Below, in pieces: positions 34,181-42,868 of a DNA stretch of 64,000 nt. Location of the stretch: assembly GCF_003726035.1 (NCBI RefSeq), contig NZ_QICD01000005.1:62001-126000 (forward strand). The letters are read 5' to 3'. The notes under the pieces were generated by a model that was given only the letters and a program-made list of their open reading frames with translations, ran no database searches and was not told the DNA's origin. This stretch comes from Paraeggerthella hongkongensis (GTDB lineage Bacteria > Actinomycetota > Coriobacteriia > Coriobacteriales > Eggerthellaceae). A program made the translations under genes and the position numbers. Each line of letters opens with the position of its first letter. Position 1 is the stretch's first letter.

Positions 34181-35686
34181 ATGGCTAGGCGAACGAAAAT
34201 CGTGTGCACGTTGGGACCGGCGGTTGACGACGAAGCCGCGCTGCGCGACCTCATTGCGGCGGGCATGGACGTGGCGCGCTTCAATTTCTCGCATGGCTCG
34301 CATATCGAGCACGCTGCGCGCATGGAGCGCTTGCGCGCGGTATGCAACGAGGTTGATTCCCCGTGCGCGGTGCTGCTGGACACGCGAGGACCCGAGATTC
34401 GCACGGGCCGCTTGGCGGGCGGCGTGCCGGTGCAGCTTGCCTCGGGAAACCGGATCGTACTGACTGAAGCCCAGATGGAGGGTACGGCGCAGCGGGTTTC
34501 GCATACGTGTCCGGGTTTGGCGGACGTGGTTGCGCCGGGTACTTCCGTGCTGATCGACGACGGGCTTATCGAGTTGCGCGTGGATGCAACGGAGGGCTCC
34601 GACATTCTGTGCACGGTTCTTAACGCAGGCATGTTGGGAGAGCGCAAGTCCGTGAACCTTCCGGGCACTTCGGTTCCGCTCCCGGTCATGACCGATCAAG
34701 ATCGCGATGATTTGCTGTTCGGCGTTCGCCAGGAAGTCGATTTCGTTGCGGCCTCTTTCGTAAGGGACGCGCGCGGGGTTTGCGAGATCCGCGATTTCCT
34801 GGACCAGCACGGCGGGGCGGGCATCATGCTGATCGCGAAGATCGAGTGTTCGGAGGCCGTGGAGAACATCGAGGAAATACTCGAGGCTGCTGACGGCATC
34901 ATGATTGCACGCGGAGACTTGGGCGTGGAGGTTCCCGCGTACCGCGTGCCGCATATTCAGAAGGAAATCATCCGCGCGTGCAACCGCGCATCGAAACCGG
35001 CTATCACGGCTACGCAGATGTTGGATTCCATGATCCGCAATCCTCGGCCTACGCGTGCCGAGGTGGGGGATGTCGCGAACGCCATCTACGACGGTACCGA
35101 CGCGGTCATGCTGTCGGGCGAAACGGCGTCGGGAAGCTATCCGGTAGCTGCGGTGCGCATGATGGCGCGCATCGCTGAAGCCAGTGAACCGTACCTGTTC
35201 GAAGAGCGCGCGCCCGATCGGCGGCGCGTCCATGCGCGCGTCGCGTTGGCAGTGGGCATGGCGGCCGTGCAGACGGCCGAGAACGTGGGCGCTTCGTGCA
35301 TCGTTGCTCCCACCATGTCGGGGCGTACGGCGCGCCTGGTGTCGAACTTGCGTCCGCGCGTGCCCATCTACGCGGTTACGCCGTTTCCGCGCGTCATGCG
35401 TCAGCAGCAGTTGAACTGGGGCGTCGTTCCTATGATCGGCGACGTGCAAGGCGATATGCGCTGCGTTATCGACCATGCGCATGCCACTGTGCTGCAGCGC
35501 GGTTTGGTGAACCCGGGGCAGCTGGCCGTGTTCACGGCAGGCGATCCTTTGACCAGCCCGGCGGCGGGTACGGACGCGCGGGGAGTCGAAACGGTAGCCG
35601 CCACCAACGTGATGTACGTCGTGCGAATTCGCACTGACGAAGAGCAGCCAGGCGTTGGCGCGCTGTCGCCAACGCATGAACGATAG
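34181..35686 (+). CDS. pyk: Pyruvate kinase
   Basis: 501 residues. It converts PEP and ADP to pyruvate and ATP. It starts RRTKIVCTLGPA, with FNFSHG, LDTRGPEIR, the signature IAKIECSEAVENIEEIL, the MIARGDLGVE loop and TATQMLDSMI. The B domain and the C-terminal allosteric domain are present. The last ~25 residues extend slightly past the fold. rhaD follows 8 bases after the stop. Confidence 0.96.
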   Translation: MARRTKIVCTLGPAVDDEAALRDLIAAGMDVARFNFSHGSHIEHAARMERLRAVCNEVDSPCAVLLDTRGPEIRTGRLAGGVPVQLASGNRIVLTEAQMEGTAQRVSHTCPGLADVVAPGTSVLIDDGLIELRVDATEGSDILCTVLNAGMLGERKSVNLPGTSVPLPVMTDQDRDDLLFGVRQEVDFVAASFVRDARGVCEIRDFLDQHGGAGIMLIAKIECSEAVENIEEILEAADGIMIARGDLGVEVPAYRVPHIQKEIIRACNRASKPAITATQMLDSMIRNPRPTRAEVGDVANAIYDGTDAVMLSGETASGSYPVAAVRMMARIAEASEPYLFEERAPDRRRVHARVALAVGMAAVQTAENVGASCIVAPTMSGRTARLVSNLRPRVPIYAVTPFPRVMRQQQLNWGVVPMIGDVQGDMRCVIDHAHATVLQRGLVNPGQLAVFTAGDPLTSPAAGTDARGVETVAATNVMYVVRIRTDEEQPGVGALSPTHER

Positions 35687-35694
35687 GAGAGGCT

Positions 35695-36597
35695 ATGGGT
35701 TTTTTCGACGAAGCTCAAGAGATGCTCGATCGGGGCGTCTCGGCTGCGAAGGGCGCCGTTTCCGGTGTCGCCGTGGAGCAGCAGCAGTTCGCGAAATCGT
35801 TCGTGCGCCTGTGCGCCGACGGGTGGGCGCAGGGGTGGCACGAGAGCAACGGCGGCAACCTGTCGTATCGCATGAAACCTGAGGAAGTGGCTTCATGTCG
35901 GTCGTTTTTCTACGACAACCCCAGCTCATGGGTGCCGCTCGGTCTTCGCGCGGAGAATTTGAGCGGCGAGTTCTTCATGGTTACGGGAGCGGGCCGCATC
36001 ATGCGCAACGTCGCGCTCGACGCAGACGGCAACGCCGGTATCGTGGAGATCGCTCCCGCAGGCGACGCGTGGCGCATCGTATGGGGGTTCAAGGACGGCG
36101 GCCGCCCCACCAGCGAGCTCGCCAGCCATTGTGCCGTTCACGCAGTGCGCAAGGAGGTTTCCTCGGGGGTGGATCGCGTGCTCTACCATGCCCATCCGAC
36201 CCAGGTCATAGCCTTGACGAACGTGTTGCCGCTTGATGCGCGCACGTTCACGCGCACGTTGTGGAAGGCCATGCTCGAGAGCATGGTGGCGTTCCCGGCC
36301 GGCGTCGGCGTGGTACCGTGGATGGTTCCGGGCGGTCCCGCCATTGCGGACGCCACGGCTGCGGCGATGCGCGAGCATGGCGTATGCGTATGGGCGCACC
36401 ACGGGCTGTTCTGCGCGGCGCCCGGCTTCGATGCGGCGTTCGGCGTGGTGCAAACCATGGAGAAGGCTGCCGGGGTGTACGCACAGGCGCGCGCGATGAA
36501 CGGCGGTAGCGACCAGTTCCTGAATTCGATCCCCGACGAGGGCCTGCGCGGCATTGCGGCTGCATACGGATTGCATGCGAACGAGGCGTACCTGTAA
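35695..36597 (+). CDS. rhaD: Rhamnulose-1-phosphate aldolase (class II)
   Basis: 300 residues after AGGAG. It cleaves rhamnulose 1-phosphate to DHAP and lactaldehyde using Zn. WHESNGGNLSYR, the catalytic Glu region PTSELASHCAVH, Zn ligands H165/H167 (YHAHPTQ) and H236 (AHHGLF), and GVVPWMVPG match RhaD well. There are about 20 extra residues at the N-terminus (FFDEAQEMLDRGVSAAKG), perhaps a helix. No rhamnose permease, isomerase, kinase or regulator is near. It is instead coupled to pyk. Confidence 0.85.
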   Translation: MGFFDEAQEMLDRGVSAAKGAVSGVAVEQQQFAKSFVRLCADGWAQGWHESNGGNLSYRMKPEEVASCRSFFYDNPSSWVPLGLRAENLSGEFFMVTGAGRIMRNVALDADGNAGIVEIAPAGDAWRIVWGFKDGGRPTSELASHCAVHAVRKEVSSGVDRVLYHAHPTQVIALTNVLPLDARTFTRTLWKAMLESMVAFPAGVGVVPWMVPGGPAIADATAAAMREHGVCVWAHHGLFCAAPGFDAAFGVVQTMEKAAGVYAQARAMNGGSDQFLNSIPDEGLRGIAAAYGLHANEAYL

Positions 36598-36696
36598 GGT
36601 CCGGCGCTGGTCGCTTTCGGCTTTCGGAGCTTTCGGAGGGCCGCCGCCGTATCGTGAAGTTATTCCGCAAAGAAGTGGTATTCGGACTGCTGGTGT

Positions 36697-36705
36697 GCTA
36701 TAGTG
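36697..36705 (+). promoter_or_regulatory. Extended -10 promoter (TGC TATAGT) for rpmE
   Basis: TGC precedes TATAGT. Transcription would begin near 36712, just before the leader hairpin. Confidence 0.5.
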
Positions 36706-36720
36706 CAAAGGCTTGTCTTC

Positions 36721-36741
36721 ACCTTGGTCGGAAACCAAGGT
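36721..36741 (+). promoter_or_regulatory. rpmE leader hairpin (ribosomal-protein leader candidate)
   Basis: ACCTTGGT, loop CGGAA, ACCAAGGT: a perfect 8-bp stem ending six bases before the AAAGGAG ribosome site. Autoregulatory L31 leaders are known in several phyla, including Coriobacteria. Membership is inferred from position and shape. Confidence 0.5.
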
Positions 36742-36762
36742 CAGTAAAGGAGAACCAGAACC

Positions 36763-37233
36763 ATGAAACAGGGAATTCATCCGGAGTACGTGGAATGCAC
36801 CGTCAAGTGCAGCTGCGGCAACACGTTCACGACGCGCTCCACGAAGTCTGAGCTGAAGGTCGACATCTGCAACGTCTGCCATCCGTTCTACACCGGCCAG
36901 CAGCGCTTCGTCGACACCGGTGGACGCGTCCAGCGCTTCGCTGACAAGTTCGGCGCTGCCGCCAAGGACAGCGTTGCCGAGCGCGAGGCAGCCAGGAAGG
37001 CTGCGCGTGCCGCCGCCGTCGCCGAGGCCGAGGCCAAGAAGAAGGCCGAGCGCGAGGCGAAGGCTGCCGAGAAGGCCAAGCGTGCCGAGGAGTTTGCGAA
37101 GAAGTCCGAGGCCGAGGCCAAGAAGGCCGCCGAGGCCGAGGCTGCCGCCGCTGAGGCTGCTCCGGCTGAGGCTGCCGCTGAGGAAGCTGCCGCCGTCGAC
37201 GCTCTCGTCGAGGAGGCGCCGGCCGCTGAATAG
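36763..37233 (+). CDS. rpmE: 50S ribosomal protein L31 with long Ala/Lys/Glu-rich tail
   Basis: 156 residues; L31 normally has 65-90. Residues 1-70 are a normal zinc-type L31 (C16, C18, C36, C39; start [30 protein letters not shown]). Residues 75-125 are nearly all Ala, Lys, Glu and Arg and should form a long charged helix. Residues 126-156 are Ala/Glu/Pro-rich and acidic. The tail is in frame, with no sign of a frameshift. L31 links the two subunits through bridge B1b. Whether the tail contacts the ribosome is unknown. Confidence 0.93.
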   Translation: MKQGIHPEYVECTVKCSCGNTFTTRSTKSELKVDICNVCHPFYTGQQRFVDTGGRVQRFADKFGAAAKDSVAEREAARKAARAAAVAEAEAKKKAEREAKAAEKAKRAEEFAKKSEAEAKKAAEAEAAAAEAAPAEAAAEEAAAVDALVEEAPAAE

Positions 37234-37265
37234 CGTGTCGAACGCATAACGCGAAACGCGCACGG

Positions 37266-37297
37266 CAAGGGCCGCATCGGAAACGATGCGGCCCTTG
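37266..37297. terminator. Bidirectional terminator between rpmE and moeA
   Basis: CAAGGGCCGCATCG and CGATGCGGCCCTTG form a perfect 14-bp stem with loop GAAA, between two convergent genes. Confidence 0.85.
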
Positions 37298-37354
37298 TGC
37301 ATGTAGGAGTGTTCCGTACGGCCTACATGCGGCTTGCGTGCAGGCCGTGCTGCT

Positions 37355-38581
37355 TCATCGATTGGCTCGGCGTGCCTCGATGAACTCCTCGCCCCGAAGA
37401 AGTTCCACTTCCAGGAGGTCTCCTTCCTTCCAGCCTGCTTCGCCGATAGGGGATACGCGTTGCGCGTTCGACGTCATGCAAGCGGCCAGCTCGCCGGCTT
37501 TGAAGTTGAGGAAGCGGGCCGTGTAGCCCTCGTCGTCGCGTTCTACCTGTACACGCGCGATGTTTGCCATCTTGGGGATGCTCGACTTTGCCGCAACGGC
37601 ACGCGCTTGCACCGTGGGGCGACGATGCAGGGGGATGTCCAGCATGCGCGCGATCACGGCTTGCAGGCACCATTCGGATCCGAAGTAGGCCGCCATAGTC
37701 GGCCCGGGCAGGTTGATGACCGGCTTTTCGTCCACGACGGCCATCATGAGCGGGCGTCCCGGAACGGCAGCGATATAGTGATGCACCACGCGTCCCCGCC
37801 GCTTGATCAGGCGGGCGTTGAAATCTTCCTCGCCAAGCGCGGAACCGCCGTTGATCACCACCAGGTCGGCGGTCGAGAGCGCTTCCTCGAACGCCCGCTC
37901 AAGGTCGGCGGGATCGTCGTGCACGAGGGGAAACAGCATGGGTTCCGCTCCGTACTCGATCAGCAGGTGCTTGCACATGAGGCTGTTCGCGTCGACGTTC
38001 TGCCCGCGGTGCGGCTTGATGCCGGCGGGCACGAGCTCGCTGCCCGTGGGAATGAAGGCGACGCGCGGCTTGGCGCGCACGGGCACCATGGCAACGCCTC
38101 CCATGGCAAGCGCGGCCAAGTCGGTGGGGCGGACGATGGTCCCTGCATTCATGAGCGGATCTCCTGCGCGCAGCGTCGACCCTGCAGGTCGTACGCCCGA
38201 GCCGGGCGTGACGGACACGTCCTTGTCAAGCGCCACCGAGCCGTCTTCCCGGATGGCCGCTTTCTCGATCATCACCACGGCGTCGAACTCGTCGGGGAAG
38301 TCGTCGCCGGTATCAGCGCGCGTGTAATCGACGCCGAGTTTCCAGCTGCTCGTGTCGGGCAGTCCGTTCGCGAACGCGCTGGCCTTCACCGCGATGCCGT
38401 CGAACGAGGACGCGCGCACCACCGGCAGGGTGTTCGCGGACGTCAGGTCGCGCGCCAGCACGCGGCCTACCGCATGGTCGAGCGTTACGTATTCGGTGCG
38501 CCGCACCGGCTCCCATGCGGCGAAGAAATCGTCCAGAGCCTCTTCCTTCGAGGGGAATCCATCGAGTATCTTTTCTCCCAT
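37355..38581 (-). CDS. moeA: Molybdopterin molybdenumtransferase
   Basis: 408 residues, from ATG 38581 after AAGGAGAGG. MoeA inserts molybdate into adenylylated molybdopterin in the last step of cofactor synthesis. Domain order is normal: the N-terminal helix and substrate-binding region with RASSFDGIAV, PGSGVRPAG, then the MoCF-like domain IPTGSEL and NGGSALGEEDF, and the C-terminal beta domain from PGRPLMMAV onward. Other Moco genes are not in the window. It is the last gene of a collinear block with an ABC importer and lies 6 kb from a molybdoenzyme module. Confidence 0.92.
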   Translation of the reverse strand: MGEKILDGFPSKEEALDDFFAAWEPVRRTEYVTLDHAVGRVLARDLTSANTLPVVRASSFDGIAVKASAFANGLPDTSSWKLGVDYTRADTGDDFPDEFDAVVMIEKAAIREDGSVALDKDVSVTPGSGVRPAGSTLRAGDPLMNAGTIVRPTDLAALAMGGVAMVPVRAKPRVAFIPTGSELVPAGIKPHRGQNVDANSLMCKHLLIEYGAEPMLFPLVHDDPADLERAFEEALSTADLVVINGGSALGEEDFNARLIKRRGRVVHHYIAAVPGRPLMMAVVDEKPVINLPGPTMAAYFGSEWCLQAVIARMLDIPLHRRPTVQARAVAAKSSIPKMANIARVQVERDDEGYTARFLNFKAGELAACMTSNAQRVSPIGEAGWKEGDLLEVELLRGEEFIEARRANR

Positions 38582-38614
38582 GCGCCTCTCCTTGTCCGGT
38601 TTCCCTTGTGCGTC

Positions 38615-38642
38615 AGGAGAGCCCGGCGTACCGGGCTCTCCT
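38615..38642 (-). terminator. Hairpin between the ABC binding-protein gene and moeA
   Basis: AGGAGAGCCCGG and CCGGGCTCTCCT form a perfect 12-bp stem with a 4-base loop. No T run on the minus strand, so read-through into moeA is possible. Confidence 0.55.
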
Positions 38643-38668
38643 GCGGTTCTTCTATACGAGCGCGGCTG

Positions 38669-39805
38669 CTATGCCTTAGGCTGCGCGTGCGCTGCGATCT
38701 GGTCGAACTCGGCCTTGCTCAAATCGTAGCCGTAAAACGTCTTGAAGTAGCCCGACACTGTTTCGTACAGATCATTGTCGTACTTGTCAGGATAGAGCAG
38801 GCGGGGCAGCCATTGCATGCCCAGCACCTGGTTGACCGTGGGCGGGTTGTTCAACCAGTTCCACGGGGATCCGGGCACTTCGTAGTACATGCCGTTCTTG
38901 ACGGCGGTCAGTTCTGCGAACGCGGCGTCGGAGCCTACGGAGTCGTAGATGCTTCCTCCTGCGAACAGGATGACCTGCGGGTCCCAAAGAGCCAGCTGCT
39001 CCATGCTGATCTCGACGCCCGCACCGCTGCCGGACACTTTGCCCAAATCGGCTACGTTGTTGGCAACCAGGTCGACCACCTGGCCTTGATAGGAGTTCTT
39101 TGCGATGGTGTTCGTTCCCTTGTCGCCTAGAAGATAAGCGACGTTGACGCGGTCTGACTCGGGAATGGTGCTCATGACGGACACGGTTTCGTCGTAAGCC
39201 GCCTTGCAATAGTCGGACAGCTTCTTGCCGCGATCCTGCATACCCAAAAGGTCGCCGAGCGTTTCATAGGCTTTTCCGTAGTCGCTCATCTTGGTTTCGA
39301 TGACCACCACGGGGATGCCCAGCTGCTGCTGCAGCGTGTCCAGATCCTCTTTCATCCCGTCTTTGATCTCGCCGGTGTCGATGAGGATCTGGGCGCCCGA
39401 GGCCGCTACCGCTTCCTTGTTGAGGTCGCCCTTGGCGCCGAACGCCGCTCCCGTTACGGGCAGATTCGCGTAGTCCGCCCCCAGATACTTCGCCTGATCC
39501 GCGGTAAGCTCGGTCGAGATCGACACCAGTTTGTCGGGAGCCATCGTGAGCAGCACCTGGGTGGCGGTGTGGCCGGCCGGCGCAATGCGGTCGATGTGCG
39601 CCGGCACCTCGACCGTGCGTCCCGCTGAATCGGTGAACGTGCGGGTCTCGCTTTGCGCGGGCTGATCCTGCTTCGCGCCTTCGTCCGCGCTCGGCGCTTG
39701 CTGGGCGCACCCGCTTGCGACGAACGCCAAGCCAAGGCATAGCACGCATGCGATCAGCAAGCGCGCGGTCCAAGGCGCTTTCCTCGTTTTCGTAGTCCCT
39801 CCCAT
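38669..39805 (-). CDS. ABC transporter substrate-binding lipoprotein (FecB/BtuF type)
   Basis: 378 residues after GGAAAGGAAGG. A lipoprotein signal ends with VASGC (C33). The periplasmic-binding fold of the siderophore/cobalamin/molybdate class follows: TFTDSAGRTVEVPAHIDRI start and the long helix linking two lobes. Pro/Trp-rich SPWNWLNNPPTVNQVLGMQWLPRLLYPD near the C-terminus is seen in binding proteins for metal oxyanions or metal complexes. The ligand cannot be read from sequence. The neighbour moeA suggests molybdate or tungstate. It is encoded after permease and ATPase, an unusual order. Confidence 0.85.
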   Translation of the reverse strand: MGGTTKTRKAPWTARLLIACVLCLGLAFVASGCAQQAPSADEGAKQDQPAQSETRTFTDSAGRTVEVPAHIDRIAPAGHTATQVLLTMAPDKLVSISTELTADQAKYLGADYANLPVTGAAFGAKGDLNKEAVAASGAQILIDTGEIKDGMKEDLDTLQQQLGIPVVVIETKMSDYGKAYETLGDLLGMQDRGKKLSDYCKAAYDETVSVMSTIPESDRVNVAYLLGDKGTNTIAKNSYQGQVVDLVANNVADLGKVSGSGAGVEISMEQLALWDPQVILFAGGSIYDSVGSDAAFAELTAVKNGMYYEVPGSPWNWLNNPPTVNQVLGMQWLPRLLYPDKYDNDLYETVSGYFKTFYGYDLSKAEFDQIAAHAQPKA

Positions 39806-39835
39806 GGGAGCCTTCCTTTCCGTTGCTTCTTGAGC

Positions 39836-40618
39836 CTACCGTTCTATCTCGCGTACCGGCACGCAGACGCGCACCTTGTCGCCGTATAGGGAGTTGACCT
39901 CCACGTCCACGTGGTAGATGGCGCTTACCAGCTCCTTCGTGATGACCTCTTTGGGGTCGCCGAAGGCGTGCACGCGGCCCTCGTTGATGACGAGGGTGCG
40001 GTCGGAGTAGAGAAAAGCCTGGTCAGGCTGATGGGTTGATTGCACGATGCTCATGCCTTCGCGAGCGAGTTGACGCACGGTGGACAGTACGCGCACGGTG
40101 TTTCCGTAGTCCAGCGCGCTGGTGGGTTCGTCCATGACGATGGTGCGCGCATTCTGCGCGATGGCGCGCGCGATAAGGACCAGCTGTTTTTCGCCTCCGG
40201 ATATCTGCGTGTAGGGGCGGTGTCCCAAATGGGCTACGCCCACGCGCTCAAGCGCTTCCCAGGCGCGGTCCGTATGCTGGCGTTTCGGCGTTCCGAACAG
40301 CCCGACGTCGCCCCCGGCGCTCATGAGCACCACGTCGAGCACATCGTAATCGTACGTGGAGGAGTGCGACTGCGGGATGTAGGCCACCTCGCGCGCTCGT
40401 TCGCGAATGGGAAGGTCGCGCAGGTTCTTTCCATTCACGGTGATCTCGCCCGTCCAGGCGGAGTTCAGGCACAGGATGCAACGAAACAGCGTGGACTTTC
40501 CTACGCCGTTGGGCCCCAGCACGTTCACCAGCGTATTGTCGGGAATGGAGAAGCTGACGTTGTGCAGCACCTCGTGGCTTCCGTAGGAAAAGCTCAGGTT
40601 TTTGACGTCGATGCTCAT
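39836..40618 (-). CDS. ABC transporter ATPase (FepC/BtuD type)
   Basis: 260 residues. It has Walker A GPNGVGKSTL, Q-loop IPQSHSSTYDYDVLDVVLM, signature SGGEKQLVLIARA, Walker [13 protein letters not shown] and the His switch STHQPDQA. It powers the FecCD-type permease encoded just upstream: its ATG overlaps the permease stop by 4 bases. The C-terminal ~30 residues are short compared with type I importers, as expected for this class. Confidence 0.93.
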   Translation of the reverse strand: MSIDVKNLSFSYGSHEVLHNVSFSIPDNTLVNVLGPNGVGKSTLFRCILCLNSAWTGEITVNGKNLRDLPIRERAREVAYIPQSHSSTYDYDVLDVVLMSAGGDVGLFGTPKRQHTDRAWEALERVGVAHLGHRPYTQISGGEKQLVLIARAIAQNARTIVMDEPTSALDYGNTVRVLSTVRQLAREGMSIVQSTHQPDQAFLYSDRTLVINEGRVHAFGDPKEVITKELVSAIYHVDVEVNSLYGDKVRVCVPVREIER

Positions 40619-41745
40619 AGCTTCTGCTTCTTCCGGGTGATGAGATACAAGAAGAACGGCGCGCCCACGAATGCGGTCAAAATGCCGATGGGTATCTCCG
40701 CGGTTGCGACCAGTCGGGCGATGTCGTCTACTACCAGCATGAAGCTGGCGCCCATGAGCATGCTCGCCGGCAGCAGTTTGCGATAGTCGCAGCCGATGAC
40801 CATGCGGGAAAGGTGGGGGATGACCAAGCCGACCCATCCGATCATGCCCGATACGGCTACGCTGGAAGCGGTGATCAGGGTTGCCGCCAGTATGACGACA
40901 AGTCGTGTTCGGCGTGCGTTCACGCCCATAGTGGAAGCTTCGTCGTCGCCCATGGTCAGCACGTTGATGCGCCAACGCAGGGCGAACAGCGCTCCCAGCC
41001 CGACTGCCATGGGGATGGCTGCCAGGGCCATATCGCTCCACTTGGCGCCGGTTAAGCTGCCCATGAGCCAGTACGTGATGGCGGCAAGCTGGTTGTTGGG
41101 ATCGGCTATCAGCTTGGTGAACGAGACTCCCGCGGAAAACAGCGAGCTGACCATTACGCCCGCCAGCACCACGATGAGCAGGTGATTCCCTCGGGCTCGC
41201 GTGCCAATGAGCAGCACGAGCATTACGGCTGCGATGGAGAACAGAAAGGCGGAGGCGGAAACGCCGAACGCTCCCATGCCCAGCAGAATGGCGCACGCCG
41301 CCCCGAACGCCGCGCCTTGCGACGCTCCTAGTATGTCGGGCGATACGAGCGGGTTCTGAAACGTTCCCTGATAGGCTGCGCCCGCTGTGGCAAGGCTGCA
41401 TCCCACCATGACGGCAAGCACTATGCGCGGCAGCCGTACTTGGAAGAAGAGCGTTTCCTGCTGCGGGGTCCAGAATGGATCCACGGGAAAGGCTAAGTTG
41501 GCTAGCATTCCCACTGCTTCTACCGGCGTGATGGGATAGCGACCCAGCATGAGCGAAGCGAGCGCGCTTGCTATGAGCAGAACCCCCAATGCAATCAGGA
41601 TGGCGTTGGCGCGGCGCGTGTTTCTTCGAGATGCGCAGCGGGCGGCGCGCATCTCGGGATCGAGGTCACGGCTGCTGCTCGCCTCTTTGCCGGGCGCGGT
41701 TGCCTTCGATGTGTCGGGTGGGTCGTTGAGCTCTCGTGTCTTCAT
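40615..41745 (-). CDS. ABC transporter permease (FecCD/BtuC family)
   Basis: 376 residues with a hydrophilic N-terminus of about 47 residues and around ten membrane helices. FecCD signatures are LRLPRIVLAVMVGCSLATAGAAYQ, NPLVSPDILGASQGA, and near the C-terminus SGMIGWVGLVIPHLSRM. Two copies form a type II importer for siderophores, cobalamin, haem or, in MolBC of Haemophilus, molybdate/tungstate. Its promoter lies in a very AT-rich segment just upstream. Confidence 0.93.
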   Translation of the reverse strand: MKTRELNDPPDTSKATAPGKEASSSRDLDPEMRAARCASRRNTRRANAILIALGVLLIASALASLMLGRYPITPVEAVGMLANLAFPVDPFWTPQQETLFFQVRLPRIVLAVMVGCSLATAGAAYQGTFQNPLVSPDILGASQGAAFGAACAILLGMGAFGVSASAFLFSIAAVMLVLLIGTRARGNHLLIVVLAGVMVSSLFSAGVSFTKLIADPNNQLAAITYWLMGSLTGAKWSDMALAAIPMAVGLGALFALRWRINVLTMGDDEASTMGVNARRTRLVVILAATLITASSVAVSGMIGWVGLVIPHLSRMVIGCDYRKLLPASMLMGASFMLVVDDIARLVATAEIPIGILTAFVGAPFFLYLITRKKQKL

Positions 41746-41777
41746 AGTCCCCCAATGAAGAATAATACTGTTTCTTA

Positions 41778-41806
41778 AATATATACTAGAATGAGAATAT
41801 AATCAA
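41778..41806 (-). promoter_or_regulatory. Promoter of the FecCD-type importer in an AT-rich island
   Basis: On the minus strand TTGATT (41806-41801), 17 bases, TATATT (41783-41778), a near-consensus promoter. The whole interval 41755-41830 is AT-rich in a GC-rich genome. No regulator box can be assigned. Confidence 0.6.
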
Positions 41807-41876
41807 ACAAATATAAATGACCGTAAAAGTTGGCACGAGGCTTTTCTGAGGCAGCTTGGGGGGTCGGCACCGGAAA

Positions 41877-41929
41877 GCTGGCGGGCCCGGGCCGTACGCC
41901 CAGGCCCGCCAGCCTGCGTGGGGGGGGGG
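41877..41929 (-). terminator. Terminator hairpin and G10 tract downstream of the DUF364 gene
   Basis: GCTGGCGGGCC (41877-41887) pairs with GGCCCGCCAGC (41903-41913), with a further GGGC/GCCC inside. Ten consecutive G residues follow at 41920-41929. Confidence 0.6.
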
Positions 41930-41946
41930 ATCCAGACGGGATCTTG

Positions 41947-42807
41947 TTACGCGCGCTTCCGCGTGATCGACGTCATTTGGAGCGCTTCGCCGAAAAACTG
42001 TCCGGCTCCGCTTTTCACGGCGAAGCGGGCTTTCTCGGGATCGGCCACGACGCTGCCGGCCAGCATATCGACGCCGCGGTCGAACAGTTGCGAAGACATG
42101 ACCACGCTCGGTCCCACCATGACGGTAGTCGCGTTCTTTGCTAGGTCCAGTAAGCGGGGAGCGGTCTTGTTGATGATGGTCACGCCCGTTACGAACGCGT
42201 AATCAGCCATGGGAACAACGTACTCGCAGGCAGGATCGGGCGTGTCGAGCGGCTGCGAGCAATTTCTTTCGAGCACCGTCAGATTGGCGTATTCCGCAAT
42301 GCGGTCGACGTGAGGGAAATGCCCGACCACCACGACGTTGGCGTTGCCTTGCGCCGCGATGCGCGGTCGATACAGCTCGAATGCGTCTTTGCTTCGAACT
42401 GTTCCGTCCGGACGTTCGACGGGTTCGTCGTAGACGGCCCCCAACGGATCGAGCAGGTGCTTTTGCGCGTAGTAGGCGTTGAGCGCCGCCACCCCAAGCG
42501 TGGCTTCCTCGAAGCACCATGACTTCGCAAGCTGGGCCATTGCGCGAAGCGAGCATCTGCGTAAATCGTTTTTGGCCTGGCGCTTCGCTCCGCCTTTGCA
42601 GGTGAAGCTCACGCCCATGCCGCAGTCGGCTTCCACGTACGACCAATGCGTTCCTAGGCAGTAATCGTGCACGGCAAGATCTTCGGGGATCCCTTTGATC
42701 AGCAAGTCGTAGAATTCCCACGGGGATCGGTTTTGCAGCGTGCCGGAGGAATCGCCCGTCTCCGCTTCGCGCGCGTTCGAGCAGGTGTTGTTCTCGGAAC
42801 GTTCCAT
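41947..42807 (-). CDS. DUF4213/DUF364 protein (putative heavy-metal chelation)
   Basis: 286 residues. Residues about 28-120 match the DUF4213 enolase-N-like domain. The second half is the Rossmann-like DUF364 domain, with VVVVGHFPHVDRI, PACEYVVPMADYAFVTGVTIINKTAPRLLDLAK and VMVGPSVVMSSQLFDRGVD. This family is called putative heavy-metal chelation from its structure and is often encoded next to metal or siderophore ABC importers. Conserved residues are intact, but ligand and reaction are unknown. It is transcribed away from the NTPase gene, from a shared promoter region. Confidence 0.85.
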   Translation of the reverse strand: MERSENNTCSNAREAETGDSSGTLQNRSPWEFYDLLIKGIPEDLAVHDYCLGTHWSYVEADCGMGVSFTCKGGAKRQAKNDLRRCSLRAMAQLAKSWCFEEATLGVAALNAYYAQKHLLDPLGAVYDEPVERPDGTVRSKDAFELYRPRIAAQGNANVVVVGHFPHVDRIAEYANLTVLERNCSQPLDTPDPACEYVVPMADYAFVTGVTIINKTAPRLLDLAKNATTVMVGPSVVMSSQLFDRGVDMLAGSVVADPEKARFAVKSGAGQFFGEALQMTSITRKRA

Positions 42808-42868
42808 ACGGCTCTCCTCGTTCGCAGATTTTCGTGTCGAAGCGCCTTTGCGTGCAGCGCGTCGTTTA

